Assembly: GCF_036346875.1 (NCBI RefSeq) | Contig: NZ_CP107852.1 | Span: forward strand, 6,944,001 to 7,008,000 | Reading direction: 5' to 3' | Length of the DNA: 64,000 nt | Origin: Nocardia sp. NBC_00508 | Lineage (GTDB): Bacteria; Actinomycetota; Actinomycetes; Mycobacteriales; Mycobacteriaceae | In this document: positions 34,902-43,189 of the stretch, in pieces | Layout: each line of letters begins with the position of its first letter | How positions within the stretch are numbered: the first letter of the stretch is position 1 | Position numbers and translations under genes: made by a program | Notes under the pieces: model-generated | The model's input: only the letters and a program-made list of their open reading frames with translations | Told to the model about the DNA's origin: nothing | The model's database searches: none

Positions 34902-34996
34902 CAGCGTGTCTCCCTCACGATTTCGTCGGCGGCCTTGTCAGTACGCAGGCCGGTGTAACGCGGGTGGCGCAGTTTGCCGGACGGTCGGTGACGGCC
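34901..34996 (-). pseudogene. C-terminal tail of an ATP-dependent DNA ligase (LigC/LigD-type)
   Basis: About 27 codons (GKLRHPRYTGLRTDKAADEI, then VRE) are the typical end of actinobacterial LigC/LigD ligase domains. The stop overlaps the ATG of the polymerase relic. The body of the ligase is missing; a PPOX gene occupies the DNA upstream. Together the two relics show that an NHEJ ligase-polymerase operon once stood here. Confidence 0.75.
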
Positions 34997-35025
34997 TTTC
35001 TTGTGGGATCGCCCACGATGCCCGA

Positions 35026-35424
35026 CTACTCGGCGCCGCGACTGGTGAAGTCGAAGGATCCGCCGTCGATGCCCCAGGAGATGACCCGTTCGGGGTGAAT
35101 TCGGATGACCGCGCGTTCCTGGGGTTGGAACGGTGGCTCCTCGTCATCGAGCGCCTCGGCCGTGCCGCGTACCTCGATGCCGCGAATCACGTATGGCTCC
35201 AATGAAACCTGTTGGTCGATGACGAACGACACCCGGCTGCCCGCCTCGACATTGCGGTACTTTCGACTGGCACGCATCCGTATGCCCCCGATGTCGATCG
35301 TGCCGTCGGCGTTCACCCGATAGCTGGTCGGGTTATTCTGCACAACGCCGTCGGGCGACACCGTGGCCAGCCGGCCGATCCCGGCCTCCGCGAGGAACTG
35401 CTGTTCATTGATGGTGAAGGTCAT
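35026..35424 (-). CDS. PPOX-class F420- or flavin-dependent oxidoreductase
   Basis: A 132-residue split-barrel protein. It has FLAEAGIGRLATVSPDGVVQ at the first strands, IDIGGIRMRASRKYRNVEAG with the cofactor-phosphate Arg/Lys, a basic VIRGIEVRGTAEAL strand, and IRIHPERVISWGID near the end. The ERVISWG signature is common in actinobacterial PPOX proteins that bind F420. Whether it is an enzyme or a cofactor carrier cannot be read. The following gene downstream is unrelated relic DNA. Confidence 0.88.
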   Translation of the reverse strand: MTFTINEQQFLAEAGIGRLATVSPDGVVQNNPTSYRVNADGTIDIGGIRMRASRKYRNVEAGSRVSFVIDQQVSLEPYVIRGIEVRGTAEALDDEEPPFQPQERAVIRIHPERVISWGIDGGSFDFTSRGAE

Positions 35425-35585
35425 GTCGGTTACTCCTCAGTGAATTCGATATCAGGTGTGCCCCCGGCGATCAGCCGGAAGTTGTCGGGTGCGGGAAGCG
35501 CAAGCTGTTGCCTGCCGCGTCCCGCGCGTCTTGCGTCGGCGGTTCAGGACCGCGACATCGTGGAGGATGGCTACTTGCTCTGAGA

Positions 35586-36062
35586 TCAGAACAGAATCAG
35601 CGCGGCGCACAGTCCGGCAATGGCAATGAACTGCAGGGTGACCCGGTACTTCAGAATGCTGTCCCACTTGTCCTGCAGCGCACGGGCATCGGCGGGAATG
35701 ATGCCGCTCTGGGCGGCGGCGGTCTGCTGGGTATTGATCGGTTTGGCGATGCGGACGTAGAAGGCGAGCCAGGTCAGCAGCGCCGCCACCGTGATCCCTG
35801 CCGCGACAGCGGCGCCGATCTGCCCGGCCAGCAGTGCGATCAGCAGCGTGAGCACCGCAGTGACCACACCGCCCGCACCGACAACGGGCATGCGCTTGTC
35901 GCCGTAGTAGTGACCCCATCCTGCACTCATGGTCACGGTCGCGTCATCGAGCTTGCGGTAAACGGACCGGGTGATCACGGCCCCGCAGACATCTGTGCCA
36001 TAGACGATGGCATTGGCGAGAACGGCGACGGCGGCGATGATCTGGCCGGTGACAATGAGCAT
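35586..36062 (-). CDS. DUF1772-family membrane protein
   Basis: A 158-residue protein with four hydrophobic helices (IIAAVAVLANAIVYGTDV, AGGVVTAVLTLLIALLAGQI, AAVAAGITVAALLTWLAFYV, VTLQFIAIAGLCAALILF). Conserved DUF1772 polar positions include WGHYYGDKRMP and the RIAKPIN and WDSILKYR loops. Fungal relatives are anthrone oxygenases; bacterial functions are unknown. A 17-bp perfect palindrome lies 21 bases upstream, although no regulator gene is adjacent. It precedes the PPOX gene on the same strand by 160 bases. Confidence 0.8.
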   Translation of the reverse strand: MLIVTGQIIAAVAVLANAIVYGTDVCGAVITRSVYRKLDDATVTMSAGWGHYYGDKRMPVVGAGGVVTAVLTLLIALLAGQIGAAVAAGITVAALLTWLAFYVRIAKPINTQQTAAAQSGIIPADARALQDKWDSILKYRVTLQFIAIAGLCAALILF

Positions 36063-36082
36063 TTTCGGCTTCCCTTCCCAAG

Positions 36083-36099
36083 TTCTAGCAGCGCTAGAA
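36083..36099. promoter_or_regulatory. Perfect 17-bp palindrome upstream of the DUF1772 gene
   Basis: TTCTAGC-AGC-GCTAGAA is centred 29 bases before the DUF1772 start at 36062. A second CTAG-containing half lies at 36100-36105. It fits a dimeric repressor site, but the expected regulator gene is not next to it. Confidence 0.6.
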
Positions 36100-36387
36100 A
36101 CTAGAGCAACGGTAACATTCGTCCACTAGCTTGTCTGCGTTGCTAGATTTCAGATCGCTACGGCGGGTCGCGCTCGGATCAGCAAGCTGCACATGCCCGT
36201 TCCGGCCGAGCGGACTCTGTCGCCCGGCAAGCCGGTCACCGAACGCTGGCCTGCTGGTTCCGCTGGGGCTCATCGCGGTCCCGGTCCTCGTCGACAGGGG
36301 TTGCGAGCAGCCTGACCGCGTCGGGGTCGGCGATCGACCACACCTGGCAACCCCCACCTTGACGCCGGTGAGCTGACCTGCCGCCCG

Positions 36388-36420
36388 GTGATGCCGCCGC
36401 AGCTCAGGCGGCGGCATCAC
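36388..36420. terminator. Strong GC hairpin
   Basis: A perfect 13-bp stem (GTGATGCCGCCGC and complement) with a 7-base loop. It lies in the roughly 650-base gap between the DUF1772 and USP genes. There is no T-run. The stop codon of a minus-strand frame (36417) falls inside the right arm. Confidence 0.65.
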
Positions 36421-36650
36421 TGCCACGCACCGAGCCCCCGCAGAAACGCACTCATCTGCCGCGTACAGCGCTGAAACTGCTCGCCATGCTCCAGCCCGGT
36501 CGACGCACCGCAGACCAGTTCAGCTACGGAAGCGGATTGGGTCCGGAATCGTTCGGTTGCGAGGGCAATTCGGCTCCAAACCGGTCGATCGCTGCCTAAG
36601 GGTCGGTCGCCAGCGGGGAGACTGCGAGGCTGTCGACGTCGGCGTGGGCA
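36417..36650 (-). pseudogene. Unrecognised minus-strand frame, probably a gene tail
   Basis: A frame ending at TGA 36419-36417 has protein-like composition (SRIALATERFRTQSASVAEL, then STGLEHGEQFQRC and MSAFLRGLGAWQ). There is no good start upstream before the USP gene. It looks like the C-terminal tail of a lost gene; no family was recognised. The rest of the 36063-36711 gap shows only the palindrome and hairpin listed separately. Confidence 0.3.
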
Positions 36651-36711
36651 TGTCGCGTTCGGCGTCGAGCCCTGGGCCTTGTGGTGCGGTGCCGGGCTGT
36701 GTCGGGTTCGA

Positions 36712-37584
36712 CTACTTGGAGCGCACGATGATCAACGGAATTTCCACCGAATGCAGGAGGGCGTTGCTGGTGGAGCCGAGGATCATGCTGGCAAAGCCGC
36801 CGCGGCCGTGGCTGCCGACGACGACGAGTTGGGCGTTCGCGGATTCTTCGAGGAGGGAGCGGACGGGCCGATCGACGACGACGATGCGGTGGACCGGGAC
36901 ATCCGGGTACTTGTCGCTGTAGCCAGCGAGGCTTTCGGCCAGGACGACTTGCTCTTGCCGATGTAAGTCGGCCCAGTCCCCGATCGGCAGATCCAGGCCC
37001 GTGACATCACTCCAGGCGTGCAGGGCGACGACACCCACGCCGCGTAGGGAAGCTTCCTCGAAGGCGAGCTCGATAGCGAGAGCGCTGTTGTCGGTGCCGT
37101 CGACACCGACCAGAATCGGCTTGGTCGCCCACACCGCGTCGATCGCGGCCGTACCGTGGATCACCGCGACCGGGCAACGGGCATGCTGGGTGGTGGCCGT
37201 GCTGACCGAGCCGAGTAACCCCCGCTGGAAGGCGCCCAGGCCGCGGCTGCCGACGACCAGCATTCTGGTGTGCTGGGAGCGCTCGATCAGCGTGGGAATG
37301 ATCGACTCGAACGTCACCTCGCTGGTGATGCCCGGCTCCGCGGCGGGCGCCGCCGTGCGGGCCACACGCGTTGCCTCATCAAGGATCCGCTCGCCGTCGC
37401 CGCGCAGCAACTCCAGGTCCGCCTCCCCTAGAGACATGCCCGGACCGAAGCCGGTCGGGATCGCCATCGAGGTGAGGATGTGCAACGGACTGCGGTGCCG
37501 CGTGGCTTCTACCGCCGCCCAGGCGACGGCATGATACGAGCTGGCCGAGCCGTCCACGGCCGCGAGAATCGGATTGCCTACCAT
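36712..37584 (-). CDS. Tandem universal stress protein (two USP domains)
   Basis: A 290-residue protein with two UspA domains. Domain 1 (about 3-145) starts PILAAVDGSASSYHAVAWA and ends VVGSRGLGAFQRGLLGSVS. Domain 2 (about 155-290) starts PILVGVDGTDNSALAIELAF and ends VVVGSHGRGGFASMILGSTS, then EIPLIIVR. The G-2x-G-9x-G(S/T) ATP-binding signature is present in both. The ATG at 37584 follows AAGGGAA; the longer frame upstream is rejected. Such tandem USPs are often hypoxia- or stress-induced in mycobacteria. Confidence 0.92.
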   Translation of the reverse strand: MVGNPILAAVDGSASSYHAVAWAAVEATRHRSPLHILTSMAIPTGFGPGMSLGEADLELLRGDGERILDEATRVARTAAPAAEPGITSEVTFESIIPTLIERSQHTRMLVVGSRGLGAFQRGLLGSVSTATTQHARCPVAVIHGTAAIDAVWATKPILVGVDGTDNSALAIELAFEEASLRGVGVVALHAWSDVTGLDLPIGDWADLHRQEQVVLAESLAGYSDKYPDVPVHRIVVVDRPVRSLLEESANAQLVVVGSHGRGGFASMILGSTSNALLHSVEIPLIIVRSK

Positions 37585-37689
37585 GCGGTTTCCCTTCGCT
37601 TCACAAATCACTACTTGGCCCCCACGAGGGATACCCGGTTTCGGCTGCGTGACGCCGGACCGCAACACCGCCAACCGACGCGGGCATCG

Positions 37690-37842
37690 GATTGCTCGGC
37701 CTCACCAATGGCGAAGAGCTCCGCAAGGCTGTCCGGCTGGTCCTCGATCGCCGTGACGACTACGTCGGTGAGTGGGCCGCGATGAAGGTGGTCTCGGCCC
37801 GGCTGGGGATGACCACGGACCGCGGATCGGCTACTCGGTGAC
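37690..37842 (+). mobile_element. IS3-type OrfA fragment
   Basis: The plus strand reads ELRKAVRLVLDRRDDYVGEW, then AAMKVVSARLGM, matching the N-terminus of an IS3-group OrfA whose helix-turn-helix would follow. It ends in a stop at about 37840 and overlaps the end of the MarR gene. It is too short to be active. Confidence 0.65.
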
Positions 37843-38358
37843 CCGATCGTCCGGGGCTTCCAGCGTGTGCAGCAGAGTTCGTAAGAGGTCTTCGAGGGCG
37901 GCTTGCCCGGCTTCGGGGAGTGCGGAAAGTAGTCGCGTGACGTTGGCGGTGTGCGCGGTCATCGCCTCGTCCACCGTGGTGTAGCCCTTTTCGGTCAACC
38001 GGACGTGGAAACTGCGCCGGTCGTTGGGGTCGAGTGTGCGTTCGACGAGGCCGGAGGCCACCAGTCGATCGATCCGGTTGGTCATCCCCGCTCTCGTGAG
38101 CAACAGCGCGGCCGAGAGCTGTGAGGGGATGAGGGTGTACGGCTCGCCCGTCCGGCGCAGGGTCGCCAGAACATCGAATTCGCCTGGCTGGAGTCCAAAT
38201 TCGGTGAATACTCGTTCCTGTGCCGGGCGGAGGAGAAGAGCCGCCCGGCCGAGGCGGCCGACGATGCCGATCGCGGTCAGATCGAGGTCCGGGCGTTCAC
38301 GCGCCCAAGCTGCGACAGCAGCGTCGATGGAGTCGGGTTCGGGGGTGTTCTCACTCAT
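37831..38358 (-). CDS. MarR-family transcriptional regulator
   Basis: A 175-residue winged-helix protein. It reads VFTEFGLQPGEFDVLATLRR, then IPSQLSAALLLTRAGMTNRI and wing LVERTLDPNDRRSFHVRLTE. It is divergent from a DHFR-like gene and DUF1801 gene, with a 20-bp TTTGA..TCAAA palindrome in the gap, the natural operator. The ligand is unknown. Confidence 0.92.
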   Translation of the reverse strand: MSENTPEPDSIDAAVAAWARERPDLDLTAIGIVGRLGRAALLLRPAQERVFTEFGLQPGEFDVLATLRRTGEPYTLIPSQLSAALLLTRAGMTNRIDRLVASGLVERTLDPNDRRSFHVRLTEKGYTTVDEAMTAHTANVTRLLSALPEAGQAALEDLLRTLLHTLEAPDDRVTE

Positions 38359-38385
38359 GGCCCCATCCTATTCGACCTTTTACAG

Positions 38386-38405
38386 TTTGACATCTAACTA
38401 TCAAA
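38386..38405. promoter_or_regulatory. Candidate MarR operator
   Basis: TTTGACATCTAACTATCAAA has arms matching at 6 of 7 positions (TTTGACA / TATCAAA) and lies between the divergent MarR (38358) and DHFR-like (38461) genes. It is typical in size and AT content for MarR sites. Confidence 0.6.
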
Positions 38406-38460
38406 TGTGTGACCATCTTCGCAGACCGCCATCCGGTCCCGCCTCCAAGGAGACACCGCA

Positions 38461-39012
38461 ATGCGCAAAATCATCGCTTCGACCCACTCCACACTCGACG
38501 GCTACATCGACAATCCGCACGAATGGTCGATGAGCTACGCCGACGAAGAAGCCCAGAAACTCGCCTTCGATATGACCCTGGGCGCCGACGCGCTCCTCTT
38601 GGGCCGGGTGACCTACGAGGGCATGGCGCAGGCTTGGCCGAGCATGGGTGGCAACCCCTACGCCGACCACGTCAACGCCGTCACCAAGTACGTCGTCGCC
38701 TCCGAGCCGGTCGACACAACCGCATGGGGCCCCGCCGAGGTCATCGGCGGTGACGAATTGATCGCCACCGTCACCGAACTCAAGAACCGGGACGGCAGAG
38801 ACATCCTCATCTGGGGCACCGGCCGGCTCACCGACGCCCTCAGCGCGGCGGGTCTGCTCGACGAGTACCGGATCTCGATCGTCCCGGTCATCAAGGGCGG
38901 CGGCCAGCCACTGTTCCGGCCGGCCAGCGCCGCCACCCTGGAACTGGCCGACTCCACCACCTTCGGCACCGGCGCCGTCGCGCTGACCTATCGCCCCGTC
39001 GGCCAGCGCTGA
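38461..39012 (+). CDS. Dihydrofolate reductase-like (RibD C-terminal) protein
   Basis: A 183-residue Rossmann-like protein. It carries MRKIIASTHSTLDGYIDNPH, then ALLLGRVTYEGMAQAWPSM and ILIWGTGRLTDALSAAGLLD, with IVPVIKGGGQPLF. These are the family landmarks of the YyaP/YwjB DHFR-like group, distinct from folate-pathway FolA. It begins 9 bases after an AAGGAG-type site and is followed by a DUF1801 gene 30 bases later. The physiological substrate is unknown. Confidence 0.9.
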   Translation: MRKIIASTHSTLDGYIDNPHEWSMSYADEEAQKLAFDMTLGADALLLGRVTYEGMAQAWPSMGGNPYADHVNAVTKYVVASEPVDTTAWGPAEVIGGDELIATVTELKNRDGRDILIWGTGRLTDALSAAGLLDEYRISIVPVIKGGGQPLFRPASAATLELADSTTFGTGAVALTYRPVGQR

Positions 39013-39042
39013 CCACCACCATCGAGTTCCATGGAGGATGCC

Positions 39043-39387
39043 ATGAACGACGAAGTCACCCAATACATCGACAAGTTGCTGCCGTGGCAGATCGACGTTT
39101 GCCGACAGTTGCGCGCCATGATCCACAAGACGATCCCCACCGTCGATGAGCAGATCCAGTACGGCAAACCGCACTTTCTGAAGAACGGCCGGCATGCGGC
39201 GGTGATCCACGTGGCGAAGAACAAGCTGTCGTTCATGGTGTTCAATGCCACCGAGGTCGACGTGGTCAAAGGAGTGCTCAGGTCGATGGGCAACGGTGAA
39301 CGCAAGACCGCCGATATCGTCGAGGGGGAAGATGTCGACTATGACCTGCTCGCCGAGTTCTTGGCAAAGGCGAGCAGCGGCCTCTGA
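39043..39387 (+). CDS. DUF1801 (YdhG-like) protein
   Basis: A 114-residue protein. It reads QIDVCRQLRAMIHKTIPTVD, then EQIQYGKPHFLKNGRHAAVI and HVAKNKLSFMVFNATEV. The IQYGKPHF element is the DUF1801 signature. The ATG at 39043 follows GGAGG (39033-39037). It is co-transcribed with the DHFR-like gene and presumably controlled by the MarR protein. Confidence 0.88.
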   Translation: MNDEVTQYIDKLLPWQIDVCRQLRAMIHKTIPTVDEQIQYGKPHFLKNGRHAAVIHVAKNKLSFMVFNATEVDVVKGVLRSMGNGERKTADIVEGEDVDYDLLAEFLAKASSGL

Positions 39388-39551
39388 ATGGGCCGGGCCA
39401 TGTAGAGGAGTTGCTTGTCACGGTGATGCCGTTGCGTCGGACGAGAACTCACCCTTCGCGGTATGTCATGCCTTCGAGGGCGTAGCCGGATGGGTCACAC
39501 AGCCGCTGACGCTGTTGTTCGCACCGCGAACCATCTGGGTACGGTGAGCGC

Positions 39552-40157
39552 ATGCACGACAGGATGCAGAGTCGGGCGGGCCGCCCGCGGGATCGCGGAC
39601 TGGACGCCGCCTTGCTGGCGGCCGCGGCACAGTTGGTCGTCGAGCGCGGCTACGGCGCCCTCACCCTGCAAGCGGTAGCCGACGAGGCGGCAACGAGCCG
39701 TCCAGCCCTGTACCGCCGCTTCTCGGACCGGGCCGAACTCGTCATGGCACTGCTGGCCGACCGGTACGGACTACAGCCGGGCGCGCAGGATCTAGGCGGA
39801 CTCGAGGCCGAGATGCTGGCCATCCAGCACCACCAGATGGAACTGTTCAACGACCCCGTAGTGCGCATGGCGGTGCCGGGCTTGCTGGAAGACCTGTCCC
39901 GCAGCCAGGATCTCGCTCGTCGTTTCCATGAGCAATTCCTGCATCCCCGGCGGGTCTCGACCGCGTCCATCCTGGATCGCGCGGTGGAACGGGGAGAAAT
40001 CGGCGCGGGAACCGACCCCGAATGGATCTGTGACCTGATCACCGGCCCGATGCTGATGCGCGCGCTGATACCGACGCTGGGTCCGATCGATGAGGAGTTG
40101 GTGCAGCTGACCGTTCATTCCGCGCTCGATGCGGTCGGCTACCGGCGTAGTCAATAG
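39552..40157 (+). CDS. TetR-family transcriptional regulator
   Basis: A 201-residue repressor. It has HTH GLDAALLAAAAQLVVERGYG, then TSRPALYRRFSDRAELVMAL, and a TetR_C_16-like C-terminus (FHEQFLHPRRVSTASILDRA, then ICDLITGPMLMRALIPTLG). It lies 80 bases upstream of an alpha/beta hydrolase gene on the same strand, with a TTAC-N5-GTAA repeat between, suggesting it regulates that gene. Confidence 0.9.
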   Translation: MHDRMQSRAGRPRDRGLDAALLAAAAQLVVERGYGALTLQAVADEAATSRPALYRRFSDRAELVMALLADRYGLQPGAQDLGGLEAEMLAIQHHQMELFNDPVVRMAVPGLLEDLSRSQDLARRFHEQFLHPRRVSTASILDRAVERGEIGAGTDPEWICDLITGPMLMRALIPTLGPIDEELVQLTVHSALDAVGYRRSQ

Positions 40158-40205
40158 TCGATTGTGGTTGACATCACATCCTCGGCTCGCCTATCGTCAA
40201 TTTCA

Positions 40206-40218
40206 TTACGCGATGTAA
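40206..40218. promoter_or_regulatory. Short inverted repeat TTAC-N5-GTAA
   Basis: It lies between the TetR gene and the hydrolase gene, 21 bases before the hydrolase ATG. The arms extend to CATTAC/GTAACG with one mismatch. It is a possible operator for the upstream TetR. Confidence 0.4.
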
Positions 40219-40238
40219 CGGAATTGATGGGAGGCGTC

Positions 40239-41132
40239 ATGCGGGTTGACGTGGAATTCACCAGTGGTGGCGTGACCTTGCGCGGTTGGTTGTATGAGCC
40301 GGTGAACACCGCAGCGGCCGGGGTTCCCCTGGTGGTCATGACACATGGGTTCGCTGGGGTCAAAGAGTGGGTGGCGCCGTTTGCCGAGGTCTTCAGCAAG
40401 GCAGGCCTCGCGTGTCTCGTGTACGACCACCGCGGATTCGGGACCTCCGACGGGGAGCCGCGCTACGAGGTGGATCCCATGGCGCAGGTCGACGGCTATC
40501 GCGATGCGATTACCTTCGCGCAGACCTTGGACGGTATCGATCCCGACCGTATCGCGGTGTGGGGCACCAGCTTCGCCGGCGCGCACGCGCTGGTTGTCGC
40601 GGCCATCGACCGGCGGGTACGTGCGGTGGTCTCCCAGGTGCCGCTGACCCACGGGTGGGCTATGTTCAGTCGGCTGGTGTCGCCGATCGCGCTGCCCGCC
40701 ATGCATGAGGCCATCGCGGCCGACCGCCTCGCCCGTGCTGCCGGCAAGCCGTACCAGATGATCAAGTCGGCTTCTGATGATCCCACCGATTTGGTCGCGA
40801 TGCCGGGCGCGGATGTCTACGAGTGGCTGATGGCGAACGGGCCGCAAATCCCCACCTGGCGCAACGAAGTCACCCTTTCCAGTGTGGACAAGCTCCAGTC
40901 CTACGCTCCGGAAGCGTTCCTGCGGCGGGTTTCACCGACACCGTTGTTGATGGTAATCGCCGACAACGACACACTGACCCCGACCGACGTCGCGCTGACC
41001 AGCTATGCCGAGGCATTGGAACCGAAACAGCTCGAACTGATACCCGGCGGCCATTTCGAGGTGTACGGCGAACGGTTCGACCAGGCATCCAGCGCCGCTC
41101 GCAACTTCCTGCTCACCCACCTGGCCCGCTGA
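40239..41132 (+). CDS. Alpha/beta hydrolase (peptidase S15/dienelactone hydrolase-like)
   Basis: A 297-residue hydrolase. It has VVMTHGFAGVKEWVAPFAEV as oxyanion strand, VYDHRGFGTSDGEP, nucleophile elbow VWGTSFAGAHAL (Ser followed by F-A-G), acid region MVIADNDTLTP, and GGHFEVYGE with the catalytic His. The ATG at 40239 follows GGGAGG (40229-40234); the upstream extension to 40164 is rejected. The substrate is unknown; the adjacent TetR suggests induction by a xenobiotic or lipid. Confidence 0.88.
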   Translation: MRVDVEFTSGGVTLRGWLYEPVNTAAAGVPLVVMTHGFAGVKEWVAPFAEVFSKAGLACLVYDHRGFGTSDGEPRYEVDPMAQVDGYRDAITFAQTLDGIDPDRIAVWGTSFAGAHALVVAAIDRRVRAVVSQVPLTHGWAMFSRLVSPIALPAMHEAIAADRLARAAGKPYQMIKSASDDPTDLVAMPGADVYEWLMANGPQIPTWRNEVTLSSVDKLQSYAPEAFLRRVSPTPLLMVIADNDTLTPTDVALTSYAEALEPKQLELIPGGHFEVYGERFDQASSAARNFLLTHLAR

Positions 41133-41346
41133 TCGCCCACTGGAATTGCGTTGCGGGACAAAGTATCTACATGGTGACAACTGTCCCACCGTAGCGGCAG
41201 CCCGCAGGCGCTCAGTGCCAGCACACCGTGCCCTGGTAACGGGTGTTCGCGCCGATCCGTGACGGATCGACGCCTCGAGTGGGAGCGCCACGCCGCAGCA
41301 GTACGCCGGGTCGGTGGGCTGTCAACTCGACTTCGCCCGCGGGCGC

Positions 41347-41820
41347 CTACTTCTCGTCGTGAGAGGCGAATCGGGTGAGCAGATCCGTCAGCTGCTCGGC
41401 CTCGCCAGGCCCCAGTACGGAAACCAGTAGCTCGGCCTGTGGCTCGGCGGCGACATGAGCGGCGTCGAAGAGCTCGAGGCCCTTGCGGGTAATCTCCACC
41501 GCCCGCACCCGCCGATCCCCCGGAACGGGCTTGCGCACGGCCAGCCCTTTGCGCTCCAGGTCGTCCACGATCCGCATGATTCCCGCCTTGTCCGAGCCCG
41601 TCGCCTCCACCAAGTCCCGCTGCTCCGTAGGCCCGCGATCGACCAGGACGATCAGCACGGCAAAATGTCGCAACTCGATGCCGAGCGGCCGAAGCACCTC
41701 CGTCATCACCGCTGCCGCGCGCCAGTGCGCCCGGCGCAGCAGCAACCCGAGAGCGAAAGGCGAAGGTTTTCCGGGACTGTCGGGCGCGGGGGTCGCCTGT
41801 CGAGAAGCGTCGTCGGTCAT
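41347..41820 (-). CDS. MarR-family transcriptional regulator
   Basis: A 157-residue regulator. It reads LRPLGIELRHFAVLIVLVDR, then DLVEATGSDKAGIMRIVDDL and wing LAVRKPVPGDRRVRAVEITR. The ATG at 41818-41820 overlaps the nitroreductase stop (ATGA), so it is the second gene of a nitroreductase-MarR operon. It probably represses its own operon. Confidence 0.9.
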   Translation of the reverse strand: MTDDASRQATPAPDSPGKPSPFALGLLLRRAHWRAAAVMTEVLRPLGIELRHFAVLIVLVDRGPTEQRDLVEATGSDKAGIMRIVDDLERKGLAVRKPVPGDRRVRAVEITRKGLELFDAAHVAAEPQAELLVSVLGPGEAEQLTDLLTRFASHDEK

Positions 41821-42518
41821 GAGGCGACCTGTCCAATCGGAGAAGCCGGGCACCTGCCGTCGACGAATGTGATCGTCTCGTCGAGCGGGGCGCGGCCCGT
41901 ACGGATGTAACTCACTTCGGGGTCCTCGTAGCCGATCGACATGCCGCAGAAGAGGATCAGTCCGTCCGGGGGTTCGACGACCTCCTCGACCGTCTCGCGA
42001 ACCTGCGACCAGGCCATTTGCGGGCAACTGTGCAGGCCTTCGGCGCGCAGCAGCAGCATGATGGTCTGCAAGTACATCCCGAGGTCGGCCCATTGGGCCG
42101 TGCCCAGGTCACGGTCGATGTACACGAACAGCGCGGCTGGCGCGCCGAAGCAGTCCCAATTGGCGATGGCCGCCCGCTGGCGCGCCTCCCAGTCCTCGCG
42201 CGCCAGGCCGAGTGCACTGTAGCGCTCCTTGCCGAAGGCGGATCGGCGCTCGCGGTAGGGGGACTTCAGCGCGGCTGGGTACATCTCGTACTCCCGCTCG
42301 TCCCACGGGTCGCCGTTGGCCACGCGCTCGACGGCGCGCTTCTTCAACTCGGCCAGTGGCGCGCCGGTGAGCACGTAGGTGTTCCACGGCTGGAGGTTCG
42401 AACCGGACGGCGACCAAGCCGCGGCGGCCAGCACGCGCTCCAGCACCGCCCGCGACACGGGCTCGTCAGTGAATCCGCGCACCGCACGTCGGCTTGTGAC
42501 CGCCTCGTATACGTCCAT
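41817..42518 (-). CDS. Nitroreductase-family FMN protein
   Basis: A 233-residue NfsA/NfsB-fold protein. It has the FMN-phosphate motif VTSRRAVRGFTDEPVS, AAAAWSPSGSNLQPWNTYVL, IMLLLRAEGLHSCPQM with the re-face loop, and MSIGYEDPEV near the end. It should reduce nitroaromatics or quinones with NAD(P)H. It is coupled to a downstream MarR. An AATAC-N11-GTATT repeat lies upstream near 42562-42582. Confidence 0.9.
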   Translation of the reverse strand: MDVYEAVTSRRAVRGFTDEPVSRAVLERVLAAAAWSPSGSNLQPWNTYVLTGAPLAELKKRAVERVANGDPWDEREYEMYPAALKSPYRERRSAFGKERYSALGLAREDWEARQRAAIANWDCFGAPAALFVYIDRDLGTAQWADLGMYLQTIMLLLRAEGLHSCPQMAWSQVRETVEEVVEPPDGLILFCGMSIGYEDPEVSYIRTGRAPLDETITFVDGRCPASPIGQVAS

Positions 42519-42595
42519 GATCGCCTACCAGCTATCCGTTACGTTCCTAACTGTCTTATTCAATACGATTTCAATCAGTATTATTCCCCGGCACG

Positions 42596-43066
42596 ATGTT
42601 CTTCGCCGACCCTGACGCCGCGTTCGCCAACATCGCCCGGGCACTACGCCCGTCCGGCCGGCTGGTGATGATGGTCTGGCAGACCCGCGACCGCAACGAA
42701 TGGGCCACCACCATCCAGCAAAGCCTCACCCCGGACCGGGCGCCATCGCCCACCCCCACCGAAGGACCCAACGCGTTCTCCCTCGCCGGCCCGCCAACCG
42801 TCACCGAAATCCTCACGGCCGCAGGCTTTTCCGCCGTCACCTTCACCGACGTCCGCGAGCCGGTCTACTACGGCCCCGACGTCGCCGCCGCCCTCACCTG
42901 GGTCTGCGGCTTCAGCACCACCAGCGCCGCCCTGAAACAACTGGACAGTGCCGCCGCGGACCGCGCCCTCGAGCGGCTGCGCGCGGCATTGGCCGCGCAC
43001 GCCACCGACGATGGCATCTGGTTGGACTCGCGTGCCTGGATCGTCACCGCTGATCGCACCAGCTGA
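42596..43066 (+). pseudogene. C-terminal half of a SAM-dependent methyltransferase
   Basis: 156 codons reading MFFADPDAAFANIARALRPS, then GRLVMMVWQTRDRNEWATTI and VTEILTAAGFSAVTFTDVRE. This is the second half of a class I methyltransferase of the UbiE/BioC-like type, from the strand 4-5 region on. The N-terminal Rossmann part with the GxGxG SAM motif is missing. The apparent ATG codes an internal Met and lacks a ribosome-binding site. The gene was cut at the nitroreductase promoter. Confidence 0.7.
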
Positions 43067-43189
43067 GGCGGCGCGCGCTCCCGAATCCTGTTGTCACGAT
43101 TCGGATAGACCACGCCGTCGTCGAGAACGCGCCGCCGGGCTCGGCCGGCCTGATTCGTGCGACGGTGTCAGCGGGGGGCTCCTGCGGCG

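Noticed and set aside
41254..41268. GATCCG-TGA-CGGATC hairpin after the hydrolase
   Set aside because: Short 6-7 bp stem without a T-run; too weak to call a terminator with confidence.
42562..42582. AATAC-N11-GTATT repeat before the nitroreductase
   Set aside because: Arms of only five bases in an AT-rich patch; mentioned as a hint but not listed as an operator.
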